A program made the position numbers and the translations under genes. A stretch of DNA of 64,000 bases from the NCBI RefSeq assembly GCF_022654015.1, contig NZ_CP073063.1, positions 806,001 through 870,000 of the forward strand. The letters run 5' to 3'. Shown here piece after piece: positions 1-11,576 of the stretch (its first letter is position 1; every line of letters begins with the position of its first letter). The notes below the pieces were generated by a model, which saw only the letters and a program-made list of their open reading frames with translations, was not told the DNA's origin and did not search any database. This stretch comes from Brevundimonas diminuta (lineage in GTDB: Bacteria > Pseudomonadota > Alphaproteobacteria > Caulobacterales > Caulobacteraceae).

Positions 1-2545
<2,545 letters not shown>

Positions 2546-2559
<14 letters not shown>

Positions 2560-3715
2560 CTGGCCAGTCGGTCGGCAAACCGATGATGTGACCGATCGTT
2601 GCGCCAGCCGTCTCGACGAGATTGTCATCTTTCGGGAGGAGTGTGGTGACTGGCAATGGAAAATTATCGAGGGCCATTCGGGGTGCGGGATGACCAACGT
2701 ACACCGCGTCTTTTCTCGCTGCGGACCAAATAGATAGATCATCGCAAACCAAGACGCCGGTCACACCGCGGCACCTGCGCGCGCCATCTGGCCTTATCCA
2801 TAGTCCGTCCCAATCTCGATCAAGACGGGGCTCTCCTGCGTTTGGTCCTAAAGGAAAGCGCACAACTTCTTGTCCAAACAGAGCTGCGAGCACGTCATGA
2901 CGCTGCTCATTGTGATCAAGGCCGTTCACAGCGATCACGTAAGGAAGGTCTAGGTCGCCATATCTTCTCGCTTTGCCGCTTAGTGCCGACTTAAGAGCGC
3001 CGCCTACTGTCTTGGACCATGCATCACCCCACTGCATGCCAATAGCTCTTTCAACAGGCTGTCCGGGATCCTTGACGGGGATCGGCCATAACTCCACCGT
3101 CAGGTTTTTCTCCTCATACCTAAATGGTGCATCGCCACCGATTGCACCGTTTCCAAGGGCCTTCACTTCATCATAATCGAGGGTAGCCAACCAACTTTCG
3201 ATAGCAAAGCGGAGGCGTCGGCGGCGGATTGGGCCGGACGGCATCCCAGAGAATCGGGCGCTCAGCAAAAAATGGGTGCTGGCAACTTCGTTCACCGCCT
3301 GAACTGCTTCGTCAAACAAGCGTTTGGACCGACGATCGGCGTCGCTCATTCCTGTCGCTAGCGTCGCCTCAAGATAGAAACGTGCGCCATTTGCTGACCT
3401 CACCAAAAAGTCAGGTGACCGATCGGTGTGAGCAAGCTTTGGTTCAATCGCTTCGATAGTTGCCCCCACGCACAAAAGCGCCTCGTGGAGCATCAACTCG
3501 AAGACAGCACTGTAATGAGCAACATCATCGTCGCTCTTAAGACGGGTCAGCATGTTTGCTCGCCCGACCCCCGGATACCTCTCTAGAAATTCGGAAAACT
3601 TGGCCCGAACTAATCCTACTTCCGGCCGTCCAGACCGATTCAAGTAGTGATAGGCACCCTCGACTTCGTCAGCTCCGCAATCCAACCGCCGAGCGATGTC
3701 ATCAAATAAATACAT
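2546..3715 (-). CDS. Unrecognised 389-aa protein with a PD-(D/E)xK-like motif
   Basis: I do not recognise this protein. It is a long open frame of clearly lower GC than its neighbours: nt 3481-3540 is 29/60 G+C against 44/60 for nt 1381-1440 in clpB. Residues 99-118 read [16 protein letters not shown], preceded by a helix containing HEALL. This spacing resembles a PD-(D/E)xK nuclease core (D102, E116) with Thr118 in place of the usual Lys. No membrane segment or signal peptide is visible. There is no convincing Shine-Dalgarno before the ATG at 3715. The stop lies inside the last codons of clpB on the other strand. The composition and the adjoining repeats suggest an acquired gene. The nuclease fold is a hypothesis. 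Confidence 0.7.
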
Positions 3716-3873
3716 CGAGAAAGTGTAACGGTGATCTTGTGGGTTGCAACATCCATGAGGCTGTCAATAGCCCTCACGTTTCTAGGGATCCCGATCTCTA
3801 CGACGATCGCGCACACGATTTAGGGCCGATGGCGATCTTGAGATGGCGATGGCAGCCGACGGCGGCTGCCGTC

Positions 3874-3945
3874 GACCCTAACCCTTTCGCGCAGGGCCGC
3901 TCGCTGCGCTCTCGGGCGCTCAAGCCCTCTCCCAATGGAAGAGGG
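3874..3945 (+). repeat. Dispersed intergenic repeat, copy 1
   Basis: First of two direct copies of about 70 bp, starting GACCCTAACCCTTTCGC and ending in the hairpin-like CCCTCTCCCAATGGAAGAGGG. The second copy is at 4073-4142. Sequences of this type (CCCTCTCCCAATGGGAGAGGG) are familiar intergenic repeats in Alphaproteobacteria. The gap 3716-4146 holds these repeats and no gene I can support; short open frames over it are repeat-derived. Confidence 0.75.
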
Positions 3946-3961
3946 GGCATTCCATCCTGAT

Positions 3962-4012
3962 CCTTCTCCCATTGGGAGAAGGTGGCCGCGAAGCGGTCGG
4001 ATGAGGGTCGGG
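3962..4012 (-). repeat. Dispersed intergenic repeat, inverted related copy
   Basis: Between the two direct copies lies a related element in the opposite orientation: CCTTCTCCCATTGGGAGAAGG followed by a GGCCGCGAAGCGGTC palindrome and GGATGAGGGTC. Its palindromic core could form a hairpin in RNA downstream of the accessory gene or of the DUF559 gene. Confidence 0.65.
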
Positions 4013-4072
4013 TGTCGAAGTCGGCGTGAGCCGTCGCAGCGGTCGGGCCGCAGCGGATGGCGGCCAGTGGAC

Positions 4073-4142
4073 GACCCTCACCCTTTCGCCTTGCCGATCG
4101 CTGCGCTCTCGGAGGCTCAAGCCCTCTCCCAATGGGAGAGGG
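4073..4142 (+). repeat. Dispersed intergenic repeat, copy 2
   Basis: Second direct copy, GACCCTCACCCTTTCGCC through CCCTCTCCCAATGGGAGAGGG, closely matching 3874-3945. It ends just before the stop of the DUF559 gene, where its perfect CCCTCTCCCA/TGGGAGAGGG palindrome could act as a 3' hairpin for that minus-strand transcript. Confidence 0.75.
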
Positions 4143-4146
4143 AAGG

Positions 4147-4503
4147 TTAGAGACCCAGCGTCTTCGCGCGGTCGCGGAGGGCGGCGTCGATGCGGGCGGG
4201 GTCGGTCAGGGCCTCGGCGTTGGTGAAGCGGATGACGGTCCAGCCCAGCGCCTCGATCGCCTGCTGGCGGTAGTGGTCGTTCAGGACGACCTCGTCGCGC
4301 TCATGCACCCCGCCGTCGATCTCGATGACCAGCCGCAGCGGCACGCAGGCGAAATCCACCACATACCCGCCGACCGGATGCTGGCGACGCACCTTCCAGC
4401 CGTCGACGGCGCCGCCGCGCAGTCGCGCCCAGATCCGGTCTTCGGCCAAGCCGCCGACTTGACGCAGTCCGCGAGCGCGCGGCGTCAGGCGGCGGGTCGT
4501 CAT
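4147..4503 (-). CDS. DUF559 domain protein (endonuclease-like fold)
   Basis: Small protein of the DUF559 family, related to very-short-patch-repair-type endonucleases. Diagnostic segments are VRRQHPVGGYVVDFACVPL and LVIEIDGGVHE, in which the D of VDFAC and the E of IEIDG form the metal site of this PD-(D/E)xK-like fold, followed by QAIEALGWTVIRF. At about 118 aa it is the usual length for stand-alone members. I place the start at the ATG at 4503 because AGGAGG precedes it by about 8 nt; a GTG at 4524 is also open but lies upstream of that Shine-Dalgarno. The biological role is unknown; members are common singletons in alphaproteobacterial genomes. Confidence 0.85.
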   Translation of the reverse strand: MTTRRLTPRARGLRQVGGLAEDRIWARLRGGAVDGWKVRRQHPVGGYVVDFACVPLRLVIEIDGGVHERDEVVLNDHYRQQAIEALGWTVIRFTNAEALTDPARIDAALRDRAKTLGL

Positions 4504-4689
4504 GGGCGGCTCCTCCTGACGCACCCTAACGCAAAGTCGCCAGCCCGCGCACCTGCGACAAATACCTTCAACGATTCCAACACCCTGCCGCCCGCCAGCG
4601 TCATTCTCCTGCCCACGGCTCCAAACCGTGCGATCCTGTCTCGGTTCGTCCGCAGGGGACGCATCGCACAGCTGGGGAGGGCCAGATCA

Positions 4690-4735
4690 GACGAATTAGA
4701 CGAATTAGACGGTGTTTTTGTCCGCCGACCGTCTG
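4690..4735 (-). repeat. Dispersed motif ACGAATTAGACGAATTAGAC, copy 1
   Basis: The 20-bp tandem ACGAATTAG-ACGAATTAG-AC occurs here just beyond the prmC stop and again at 49105-49124 just beyond another minus-strand stop. The right flanks also match loosely (GTGTTTTTGTCCGCCG here, CTGTTTTTCACTGCCG there, each followed by GTCTGA), so the repeated unit is about 45 bp. The rest of the gap 4504-4742 shows no gene. Confidence 0.6.
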
Positions 4736-4742
4736 AAGTCGG

Positions 4743-5654
4743 TCAGTCCTGCGGGATCGGATTGGTGCGCGGGTCCGGGCCGTTGGTGACGACGCGGTCG
4801 CGGTCGCCCAGGTCCTTGATGATCTTGACGTCGGTGAAGCCGGCGGCCTCGAACAGTTCCTTGACCTGCGGGCCCTGATCGAAGCCGATTTCGACGGCGA
4901 AGACGCCCAGCGGCTTCAGGATGCGTTTCACCTCGGGCACCAGATCGCGATAGGCCTGCAAGCCGTCGGGGCCGCCGTCCAGGGCCAGGTGCGGGTCGTG
5001 GTCGCGGACCTCCGGGTCCAGGGTCGCGATATGGTCGGTCGGGATATAGGGCGGGTTGGACAGCACCAGGTCGAAGCTGGCGTCGCCGAAGCCCGCGGCC
5101 CATTCGGTGCGCAGGAAGGTCGCGCGCTCGTTCAGGTCCAGGTTGGCGGCGTTCTCCTTGGCCACCGCCAGGGCCTCGGACGAGATGTCGGTGCCGACCC
5201 CGCGCGCGGCCGGCCGCTCGGCCAGAAGCGCCAAGAGGATCGCGCCCGAGCCGGTCCCCAGGTCGATGGCGTCGAAGGCTTCGTTCTTGCCGAAGGCCAG
5301 CATGGACACGTCCATCAGGGTCTCGGTGTCGGGGCGGGGGCTGAGGACGTCGGGGGTGACGTTCAGCATGATCTTCCAGAAGCCCTTCTTGCCGACGATG
5401 CGCGAGACGGGCTCGCGCTTCAGCCGGCGCTCGACCATGGCCTCATAGGCGCTCAGCTGGTCAGCGGTGATGGGCCGATAGGGGTCGGTCAGGATGTCCA
5501 TGCGGCTGGCGCCGGCGGCGGCCTCCAGCAGCAGGCGGGCGTCGATGGCGGGGCTGTCCATGCGGCCGGTCTTCAGCCGGGCCTGCGCCGCCTTCCAGGC
5601 GGTCAGCAGGGTCGGGGCGTCGGTGTCGGACTTGGGCGTGATGGGGTCGGTCAT
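4743..5654 (-). CDS. prmC: Release factor N5-glutamine methyltransferase PrmC
   Basis: Methylates the Gln of the GGQ motif in release factors 1 and 2 using S-adenosylmethionine, in the cytosol. An N-terminal helical release-factor-binding domain (about residues 1-90) precedes a Rossmann-fold methyltransferase with SAM motif DLGTGSG at 131-137 and catalytic NPPY at 200-203. The linker RPDTE at about 107-111 corresponds to the family RPETE signature. The length, 303 aa, is normal. In many bacteria prmC follows prfA; here the upstream neighbour is a divergent membrane-protein gene, and prfA is not adjacent. The gene stands alone on its strand, and its stop lies just before a dispersed repeat. 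Confidence 0.95.
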   Translation of the reverse strand: MTDPITPKSDTDAPTLLTAWKAAQARLKTGRMDSPAIDARLLLEAAAGASRMDILTDPYRPITADQLSAYEAMVERRLKREPVSRIVGKKGFWKIMLNVTPDVLSPRPDTETLMDVSMLAFGKNEAFDAIDLGTGSGAILLALLAERPAARGVGTDISSEALAVAKENAANLDLNERATFLRTEWAAGFGDASFDLVLSNPPYIPTDHIATLDPEVRDHDPHLALDGGPDGLQAYRDLVPEVKRILKPLGVFAVEIGFDQGPQVKELFEAAGFTDVKIIKDLGDRDRVVTNGPDPRTNPIPQD

Positions 5655-5716
5655 GGGCGTTGATTGGCCCGGCCCGGCGCCGATTTCAAGCGCGACGGGA
5701 GGAACAGGAGGCCAGC

Positions 5717-7024
5717 TTGACCGTTCGCGTCGGGATGACTGCGCGCCGCCCCTCCCGCCTTGCCCCGCTTCGCAATCTGTTCGCCCGCACGCCGGCGCCG
5801 GTCGAGCGCGGCCGGGTGTGGAAGTTCCTGGGGGCCGCCGCCGGGGGTCTGGCCGCCGGGGCCGGCGCCGCCCACCTGCTCTACAGCCAGGGGCACAAGG
5901 TCGGGGTCGAACTGCGCGCCCCCCGCCCCGAGCCCCTGCCGCCCAAGGTCCCCACGCCCGAGGACTATGAGGCCCAGGAGCCCGGTCGCGGCCGCATGGC
6001 CAAACGGCCCGAGCACATTCCGCACAAGGGCTGGTCCGACATCGTCTGGCGCACCGGCGGGTCCTATTTCGGCGACCGGGTCGGCTTCGTCGCCGGCGGC
6101 GTGACCTTCTTCACCCTGCTGTCGCTGTTCCCGCTCTTGGGGACGTTCGTCACCCTCTACGGCCTTTTCGCCGATCCGACCGACGCGTGGGGGCGGCTGC
6201 AGTTCCTCTACGCCCTGCTGCCCGACAGCATCGCCGAGTTCCTGGGCGGGGAGATGCAGCGCCTGGCCGAGAACTCCAACAGTCAGCTGACCTTCACCCT
6301 GGCCTGGACCCTGGCCCTGTCGCTGTGGACCGCCAACGGGGCGGTCAAGGTGCTGTTCTACGGCCTGAACGTCGCCTACCACGAGGTCGAGCGCCGCAAC
6401 ATCGTGCGCTACAACCTGATCTGCATGGTCTTCACCGTGGGGGCCATCCTGGCGGTCCTGCTGACCTCGGCCCTGGTGGTCGGCGTCCCGGTGGTGGTGC
6501 GGCTGTTCGGCCTGGAGGAGGAGTGGGGCCTGATCGCCCCGCTGCGCTGGCCGCTGCTGCTGGTCGGCTATGTCGCCGCCCTGACCGTTATCTACCGCTA
6601 TGGCCCCTGCCGTCAGCGCGCGCGCTGGCGCTGGGTCACGCCGGGCGCGATCTTCGCGGCGGTCCTCAGCCTGACCGTGTCCTTCCTGTTCAGCTGGTAT
6701 CTGTCCAACTTCGTGCGGACCGACAGCTACGGCCCGCTGGCGGCCATGATGGGTTTCCTGCTGTGGACCTGGCTGTCGGTGCAGGTGATCCTGATGGGCG
6801 CCGAGCTGAACGCCGAGATCGAGCACCAGACCGCCGTGGACACCACGACCGGCAAGCCCCTGCCGATCGGCGAGCGGGGCGCCAAGGTCGCCGACAGCAT
6901 CGGCCCGCGACGCGGCAACCCCGCCGCCCTGGCCTTCACCCAGCGTCACGCCGAGATGATGGCCGACCGAATTATGCGTCGCCCCAACCGTCACGCCGCC
7001 GGGGCGCCGACCGCTACAGAATGA
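5717..7024 (+). CDS. YihY/BrkB family inner-membrane protein
   Basis: Multi-pass membrane protein of the YihY/virulence factor BrkB family (formerly confused with RNase BN). The family core is recognisable from [37 protein letters not shown], through several hydrophobic segments, to the conserved [34 protein letters not shown] basic, soluble N-terminal region of roughly 100 residues precedes the core. I chose the TTG at 5717 because AGGAGG ends 5 nt before it; an ATG at 5735 is the alternative. The transport substrate of the family is not established. The end overlaps the hslU end by 11 nt in convergent orientation. Confidence 0.88.
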   Translation: MTVRVGMTARRPSRLAPLRNLFARTPAPVERGRVWKFLGAAAGGLAAGAGAAHLLYSQGHKVGVELRAPRPEPLPPKVPTPEDYEAQEPGRGRMAKRPEHIPHKGWSDIVWRTGGSYFGDRVGFVAGGVTFFTLLSLFPLLGTFVTLYGLFADPTDAWGRLQFLYALLPDSIAEFLGGEMQRLAENSNSQLTFTLAWTLALSLWTANGAVKVLFYGLNVAYHEVERRNIVRYNLICMVFTVGAILAVLLTSALVVGVPVVVRLFGLEEEWGLIAPLRWPLLLVGYVAALTVIYRYGPCRQRARWRWVTPGAIFAAVLSLTVSFLFSWYLSNFVRTDSYGPLAAMMGFLLWTWLSVQVILMGAELNAEIEHQTAVDTTTGKPLPIGERGAKVADSIGPRRGNPAALAFTQRHAEMMADRIMRRPNRHAAGAPTATE

Positions 7025-8315
7025 AGCGGCTCAGATCGACGTCCTTGGTCAGGGCGTCCATCTTCTCGCGCACCGCATCGCCGTCGAAGGTCACGGTCTG
7101 GCCCGACAGGTCCGAGGCCTTGAAGCTGGTCTCCTCCAGCACCCGCTCCAACACGGTCTGAAGCCGGCGCGCGCCGATGTTCTCGACCGCGCTGTTGGCC
7201 GCCACCGCCGCATCGGCCATCGCCTCGACCGCATCGTCGGTAAAGGTCAGGGTCACGTCCTCGGTCGCCAGCAGGGCCTGGTTCTGACGGATCAGATTGG
7301 CCTCGGGTTCGGTCAGGATGCGCTTGAAGTCGTCGCGCGTCAGGGCCTTCAGCTCGACCCGGATCGGCAGGCGTCCCTGAAGCTCGGGCAGCAGGTCGCT
7401 GGGCTTGGCGACGTGGAAGGCGCCCGAGGCGATGAACAGCACATGGTCGGTCTTCACCGGCCCGTACTTCGTCGAGACCGTGGTGCCCTCGATCAGGGGC
7501 AGCAGGTCGCGCTGCACCCCCTCGCGCGACACGTCCGCGCCGGATGCGCCCTGACGAGCCGCCACCTTGTCGATCTCGTCCAGGAAGACGATGCCCTCGT
7601 TCTCAGCCAGTTTCAGCGCCTCCTGTGTCAGGCTGTCCTGATCCAGCAGCTTGTCGCCCTCTTCGGCGATCAGGGGCGTCGTCGCATCGCGCACCGCCAG
7701 CTTGACGGTCTTGGTGCGCCCGCCGCCCATCTTGCCCAGCATTTCCGACAGGTTCAGCAGGCCGACGTTGCCGCCGCCCGGAATGTCCAGCCCCTGGATC
7801 GGCGAAGCGGTGTCCGCCAGCGAAATCTCGATCTCCTTGTCGTCCAGTTCTCCGGCGCGCAGCTTCTTTCGGAAACTGTCGCGCGTCGCCGGTCCCGCAC
7901 CGGGTCCGACCAAGGCGTCCAGAATCCGGTCCTCGGCGGCGGCCTCGGCCTTGGCCCGCACGTCGCCGCGACGGCGCTCGCGCACCATGATCAGGGCGCT
8001 TTCGACCAGGTCGCGCACGATCTGATCCACGTCGCGGCCGACATAGCCCACTTCGGTGAACTTGGTGGCCTCGACCTTCAGGAAGGGCGAGCCGGCCAGC
8101 CGCGCCAGCCGACGCGCGATCTCGGTCTTGCCGACGCCGGTGGGGCCGATCATCAGGATGTTCTTGGGCGTCACCTCGTCGCGCAGGTCCGCCGGCACGC
8201 GCTTCCTGCGCCAGCGGTTTCTCAGGGCGACGGCGACGGCGCGCTTGGCGTCATTCTGGCCGACGATATAGCGATCCAGTTCGGAGACGATCTCGCGGGG
8301 GGTCAGTTCGGTCAT
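7014..8315 (-). CDS. hslU: HslUV protease ATPase subunit HslU
   Basis: AAA+ unfoldase (ClpY) that feeds substrates into the HslV peptidase. Walker A is GPTGVGKT at residues 57-64, FLDEIDK forms Walker B, an insertion (I-domain) lies between them, and the C-terminus is the family tail DLSRFIL, which docks into HslV. The length, 433 aa, is typical. hslV usually sits directly upstream in an operon; here the upstream gene on this strand is ppa, with a terminator between them, so hslV is not adjacent. Expression therefore probably starts from a promoter in the 8316-8443 gap. The identification is secure. Confidence 0.97.
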   Translation of the reverse strand: MTELTPREIVSELDRYIVGQNDAKRAVAVALRNRWRRKRVPADLRDEVTPKNILMIGPTGVGKTEIARRLARLAGSPFLKVEATKFTEVGYVGRDVDQIVRDLVESALIMVRERRRGDVRAKAEAAAEDRILDALVGPGAGPATRDSFRKKLRAGELDDKEIEISLADTASPIQGLDIPGGGNVGLLNLSEMLGKMGGGRTKTVKLAVRDATTPLIAEEGDKLLDQDSLTQEALKLAENEGIVFLDEIDKVAARQGASGADVSREGVQRDLLPLIEGTTVSTKYGPVKTDHVLFIASGAFHVAKPSDLLPELQGRLPIRVELKALTRDDFKRILTEPEANLIRQNQALLATEDVTLTFTDDAVEAMADAAVAANSAVENIGARRLQTVLERVLEETSFKASDLSGQTVTFDGDAVREKMDALTKDVDLSRFIL

Positions 8316-8443
8316 GCGGTGCAGATAGGAGAGGCCGAACCGTTGCGGGAGAGGGGCGGGGCGTCGCAGCGTGATTTTGAAGCCAAGGCTGCCGACTATG
8401 TCTCCTCCGGGCTCGGCGCTGTGGCGATAGCAGTTCGACCAGC

Positions 8444-8473
8444 AAAAAGGCGTCCCCGATGGGAGGACGCCTT
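8444..8473 (-). terminator. Intrinsic terminator of ppa
   Basis: Perfect 9-bp stem AAGGCGTCC/GGACGCCTT with a 9-nt loop. Read on the minus strand the stem runs into TTTTT. It lies 28 nt after the ppa stop and separates ppa from hslU. Confidence 0.85.
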
Positions 8474-8500
8474 CAATGCCTGGAACGGTTGTCGCCCGGA

Positions 8501-9061
8501 TCAGGCGGCGTTGGGGGCCTTGTTCTTGGCCAGCTTGTCCTGGTGGGCCTGCATGCCCTTGGCGATCAGGTCGGCGGCCTCGCCGGCGTCGCCCCAGCCC
8601 TCGACCTTGACCGACTTGCCCTTCTCCAGATCCTTGTAGCGGGTGAAGAAGTGCTCGATCTGCTCGATCAGGATGGCCGGCAGCTGACGATAGCTGGCGA
8701 TCTCGGTGTAGTAGGGGTTCAGCTTGTCGACCGGCACGGCCAGGATCTTTTCGTCGCCGCCGGCCTCGTCCACCATCTTCAGCACGCCGATGGGACGCGA
8801 GCGGATGACGCAGCCCGGGACGACCGGCGTCGGGTTCAGCACGATCACGTCGCAGGGGTCGCCGTCATCCGACAGGGTGTGCGGCACGAAGCCGTAGTTG
8901 CCCGGATAGTACATGGCGGTGTGCAGGAAGCGGTCGACGAACAGGGCACCCGATTCCTTGTCCATCTCGTATTTCACCGGCAGGCCGCCTTGCGGGATTT
9001 CGATGATGACGTTGATGTCCCAGGGAGCGTTCGGGCCGACGGGAATGGCGTCGAGGTTCAT
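8501..9061 (-). CDS. ppa: Inorganic pyrophosphatase
   Basis: Family I soluble Mg-dependent pyrophosphatase that hydrolyses PPi to two phosphates and so drives biosynthetic reactions. The signature D-G-D-P-x-D is at residues 66-71 (DGDPCD), with substrate-binding residues in [12 protein letters not shown] near 21-32 and NYGFVP at 55-60. The 186-aa length is slightly above the 175-180 typical of bacterial hexameric enzymes. It stands alone, with an intrinsic terminator downstream and a divergent DUF599 gene upstream across an 81-bp gap that must hold both promoters. Confidence 0.97.
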   Translation of the reverse strand: MNLDAIPVGPNAPWDINVIIEIPQGGLPVKYEMDKESGALFVDRFLHTAMYYPGNYGFVPHTLSDDGDPCDVIVLNPTPVVPGCVIRSRPIGVLKMVDEAGGDEKILAVPVDKLNPYYTEIASYRQLPAILIEQIEHFFTRYKDLEKGKSVKVEGWGDAGEAADLIAKGMQAHQDKLAKNKAPNAA

Positions 9062-9142
9062 GGCGGGGTCTTTGCTGCGACTGCGAAACTTTGAAAGGCG
9101 AAGGGTGATAGGCTCCCCGGCTCGTCACGGCAAGGGCGACCT

Positions 9143-9886
9143 GTGGCGAACGCAGGCGAGGGCGGGCTTGCGTCGCGGCGCATCATCGCGGACATCTGGA
9201 TCATGACCTGGACCGATTGGGCGGCGCTGGCCCTCTTCTTCATCTGCTGGCTGGGATACAGCCCCATCCTGGCTTTCATCAGCCGTAAGGGCGGCTCGCT
9301 GAACCAGGACATGGAGCATGTCCGGGCGGCCTGGATGCAGTCCATGACGCATCGCGAGATGAAGCTGATCGACAGCCAGCTGATGGGCCATTCGATCAAC
9401 TCCGCCTCCTTCTTCGCCTCCACCAACCTGCTGCTGATCGCGGCGGTGGCGGGCATCCTGTTCGGCGGCGAAAGCGCGCTTCAGGGGTTTGCCGCCGTCG
9501 GGGCCGAAAACGTGCCGATGAAGATTCTGGAGGCCAAGCTGGCGCTGGTGCTGATCTGCCTGGCGCGCGGCTTTCTGGATTTCATCTGGGCGCTGCGCCA
9601 GATGAACTACGCCCTGGCGCTGATCGGGGCGGCGCCGGAAATCCACACCAAGACTGACCGCAAGGCCTTCAGCGAGGCGGCGGGCCAGCTTTTGAACCCG
9701 GCGCTCAGCGCCTTCAGTCAGGGTGTCCGCGGATACTATTTCGCCCTGGCGGCGGCGGCCTGGCTGTTCGGACCGCTGTGGCTGGCGCTGGGCGTCGCAT
9801 CCTCGTTCGGCCTGTTGATCTATCGTCAGGAAGCGTCGCCCGCCGCACGCGCCATCCGCAACGCACGGCGGCTGCTGGACAACTGA
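9143..9886 (+). CDS. DUF599 family membrane protein
   Basis: Integral membrane protein of the DUF599 family. The diagnostic stretch is WLGYSPILAFISRKGGSLNQDM, then HREMKLIDSQLMGHSINSASFFAS, with four hydrophobic segments in total and a conserved FIWALRQMNYALALIGAAP. The last membrane segments lie around residues 195-230. Function is unknown. The listed GTG start is preceded by AAGGG; an in-frame ATG at 9203 would remove 20 residues and is equally plausible, since family members usually begin close to the first membrane helix. It is divergent from ppa and followed by a 120-bp gap before a probable small RNA. Confidence 0.85.
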   Translation: MANAGEGGLASRRIIADIWIMTWTDWAALALFFICWLGYSPILAFISRKGGSLNQDMEHVRAAWMQSMTHREMKLIDSQLMGHSINSASFFASTNLLLIAAVAGILFGGESALQGFAAVGAENVPMKILEAKLALVLICLARGFLDFIWALRQMNYALALIGAAPEIHTKTDRKAFSEAAGQLLNPALSAFSQGVRGYYFALAAAAWLFGPLWLALGVASSFGLLIYRQEASPAARAIRNARRLLDN

Positions 9887-10007
9887 CCCATCCCTTCGCA
9901 GTTGCAAAATCGAACGCCCGTCCGACTTTGGTCGAAAGAGCGCCGTCTTGTCAGGCGATCCGCCATATTTGCGTAACAAGGCGTGACCGACCGGGCGCGC
10001 ATCGGCC

Positions 10008-10036
10008 TTGACCCATTGTGCATCGCAACCTAAGTT
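10008..10036 (+). promoter_or_regulatory. Sigma-70-type promoter for a small RNA
   Basis: TTGACC at 10008-10013, a 17-nt spacer, and TAAGTT at 10031-10036. The predicted start of transcription is near 10043, just before the first hairpin of the RNA described next. No open reading frame follows before the terminator. Confidence 0.6.
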
Positions 10037-10042
10037 GACCTC

Positions 10043-10128
10043 TGACGCCTCCGGGCGTCTTGCCCTTCCTGGGCGTTTCCTCCCTATAGACTTTTAATGC
10101 CGCACCCTCGGGTGCGGCTTTTTTTTTT
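10043..10128 (+). ncRNA. Probable small regulatory RNA (suhB/alpha-r14-like)
   Basis: An approximately 85-nt transcript is predicted between the promoter above and a strong terminator. It contains hairpin 1 (GACGCC, loop TCCG, GGCGTC, 10044-10059), hairpin 2 (GCCC, loop TTCCT, GGGC, 10062-10074), a single-stranded CGTTTCCTCCCTATAGACTT, and hairpin 3 with a U-tract (10099-10128). Pyrimidine-rich unpaired CCTCC stretches complementary to Shine-Dalgarno sequences are typical of several alphaproteobacterial sRNA families, and the TTTCCTCCCT segment recalls the suhB/alpha-r14 group. The family assignment is from memory of its appearance; a covariance-model search would decide. Confidence 0.6.
10099..10128 (+). 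terminator. Rho-independent terminator
   Basis: GCCGCACC, loop CTCG, GGTGCGGC, followed by ten T residues. This is the strongest intrinsic terminator in the window, and it forms the 3' hairpin of the predicted small RNA. Confidence 0.92.
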
Positions 10129-10146
10129 GATCTGATCAGCGATCAG

Positions 10147-10971
10147 TCAGGCCGACCATTCGTCTGCGCACAGGGCGGCGATCACGCGCGATAAGGCCTT
10201 ATGCGTCTTGGCGTAGGTCGCGTTGGGGGCCAACGTCGTCTCGTCCAGGTACAGCTTGCGGCTCAGTTCGATCTGGATGGCCTCATAGCCCTCGTCCGGT
10301 CGGCCCCAGCGCTGGGTCGACCAGCCGCCGGCGTAGGGATGGTTCTGCGCCACTCGCCAGCCCAGGCCCTCGAACAACTCGCGCAGACGTCGGCTGAGCC
10401 GCGCACTGCAGGCCGAGCCGTAACGATCGCCCAGCACGACTTCGGCCCCGACAGCGCGAGCCGGCATCGAATGCCAGTCGACCAGCACCGCGCGTCCGTG
10501 CGTCGCGCGCGTCGCCTGCATCCGTTCGCCCAAGGCCTGGTGATAGGGGGCGTGAACCCTGGCGATGCGGTGTCTCGCCTCCGCCAGCGTCAGCCGGCGC
10601 GCATAGAGCGGCGTCCCGTCGCCGGCCAGCCGGGGTATCACGCCATAACCGGCGGCCGTCTTGGCTCCGACCGGTCCCTCCAGATCCGCGATCAGGGCCG
10701 GGTCCAGCTCGGACGGATCACGGTTCAGATCGACATAGGCCCGGCCGATCCGGCCTTCGATCAGCGCGGCGCCTCTGCGCGGTCCTTCTGCGATCAAGCG
10801 CCCGACCAAGGCGTCCTCGGCGCTTTTCAGGCTGGCGCGCGACAGACCCGGCGCGGCGCCCATGTCGTCGGGATAGAGGTCGCCGGAGTGGGGCGAGGCG
10901 AAGACCAGCGCCGTCGCGGGCGCGTCCGCCGCCGGAGCGGTGATCGAAAAACTGTCGCCGCCGTCGGTCAT
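10147..10971 (-). CDS. N-formylglutamate amidohydrolase family protein
   Basis: Member of the N-formylglutamate amidohydrolase (FGase) superfamily, zinc-dependent hydrolases that release formate from N-formyl-L-glutamate in histidine degradation. Family landmarks are VFASPHSGDLYPD near the N-terminus (metal His), RAYVDLNRDPSELD, LVDWHSMPA and the C-terminal QIELSRKLYLDE. The length, 274 aa, fits. No other hut gene is nearby, so a true hut role is uncertain and the exact substrate is unproven. It is divergent from cpdR, with 112 bp between the two starts. Confidence 0.88.
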   Translation of the reverse strand: MTDGGDSFSITAPAADAPATALVFASPHSGDLYPDDMGAAPGLSRASLKSAEDALVGRLIAEGPRRGAALIEGRIGRAYVDLNRDPSELDPALIADLEGPVGAKTAAGYGVIPRLAGDGTPLYARRLTLAEARHRIARVHAPYHQALGERMQATRATHGRAVLVDWHSMPARAVGAEVVLGDRYGSACSARLSRRLRELFEGLGWRVAQNHPYAGGWSTQRWGRPDEGYEAIQIELSRKLYLDETTLAPNATYAKTHKALSRVIAALCADEWSA

Positions 10972-11083
10972 GCTTCCGCTTAGCGCGTTTCGCTGTGGAA
11001 GGAAGTCGGTTGATCGGCGAATTTCATCGGCGGTTTACCGTTCGGGCTCTAGGTTTGCCGTCTGTTTCATGGGTGTTTTTCGA

Positions 11084-11440
11084 ATGGCGCGTATTCTCCT
11101 GGCCGAAGACGACGGTTCGTTGCGCGGATTTCTGACGCGCGCGCTGGAGCGGGCAGGCCACCAGGTCATCGACTGCGAGAACGGCGACGACGCGATCGAC
11201 GCCCTGGAACATGGTCCCTACGACCTGCTGCTGACCGACATCGTCATGCCGGGCGCCGACGGGATCGAGGTCGCCCGCGTCGCCGCCGCCCGCCAGCCCG
11301 GCCTGCGCATCATGTTCATCACCGGCTTCGCCGCCGTCGCCCTGACCGCCGCCCAGGCCACGCCGGACGCCAAGGTGCTGTCCAAGCCCGTCCACCTGCG
11401 CGATCTGGTCAATGAAGTCGAGCGGATGGTCGCCGCCTGA
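11084..11440 (+). CDS. cpdR: Single-domain response regulator CpdR
   Basis: A 118-aa receiver domain without an output domain. In Caulobacter, unphosphorylated CpdR primes the ClpXP protease for cell-cycle substrates, and phosphorylation through the CckA-ChpT relay blocks this. Visible features are the acidic pocket E8-D9-D10, phospho-acceptor D52 in LLLTDIVMPG, the characteristic MFITGFAAVAL, and SKPVHLRDLVNEV with the conserved Lys. The last two stretches are specific for CpdR orthologues. I start at the ATG at 11084, where receiver homology begins; an upstream open frame has no homology. It precedes tRNA-Val. Confidence 0.93.
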   Translation: MARILLAEDDGSLRGFLTRALERAGHQVIDCENGDDAIDALEHGPYDLLLTDIVMPGADGIEVARVAAARQPGLRIMFITGFAAVALTAAQATPDAKVLSKPVHLRDLVNEVERMVAA

Positions 11441-11504
11441 CCCTTCGCTGCGACTGGGCCGAGCGGCGTTTGGCGAGAAATCGCATTCTTGCCGCTAAAT
11501 CGGC

Positions 11505-11533
11505 TTGATGCCGACCGGCCTCGCCGCTATACG
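11505..11533 (+). promoter_or_regulatory. Promoter of tRNA-Val
   Basis: TTGATG at 11505-11510, a 17-nt spacer, and TATACG at 11528-11533. This places the start near 11540, about 37 nt ahead of the mature tRNA. Confidence 0.65.
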
Positions 11534-11576
11534 ACCGCTCTTCCCGCTCCGAAGACGTTTTTCGGAGCCCTACGGC

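Noticed and set aside
11471..11492. Hairpin GGCGAGAA/TTCTTGCC after cpdR as a terminator
   Set aside because: No U-tract follows; the tRNA-Val promoter begins a few bases later.
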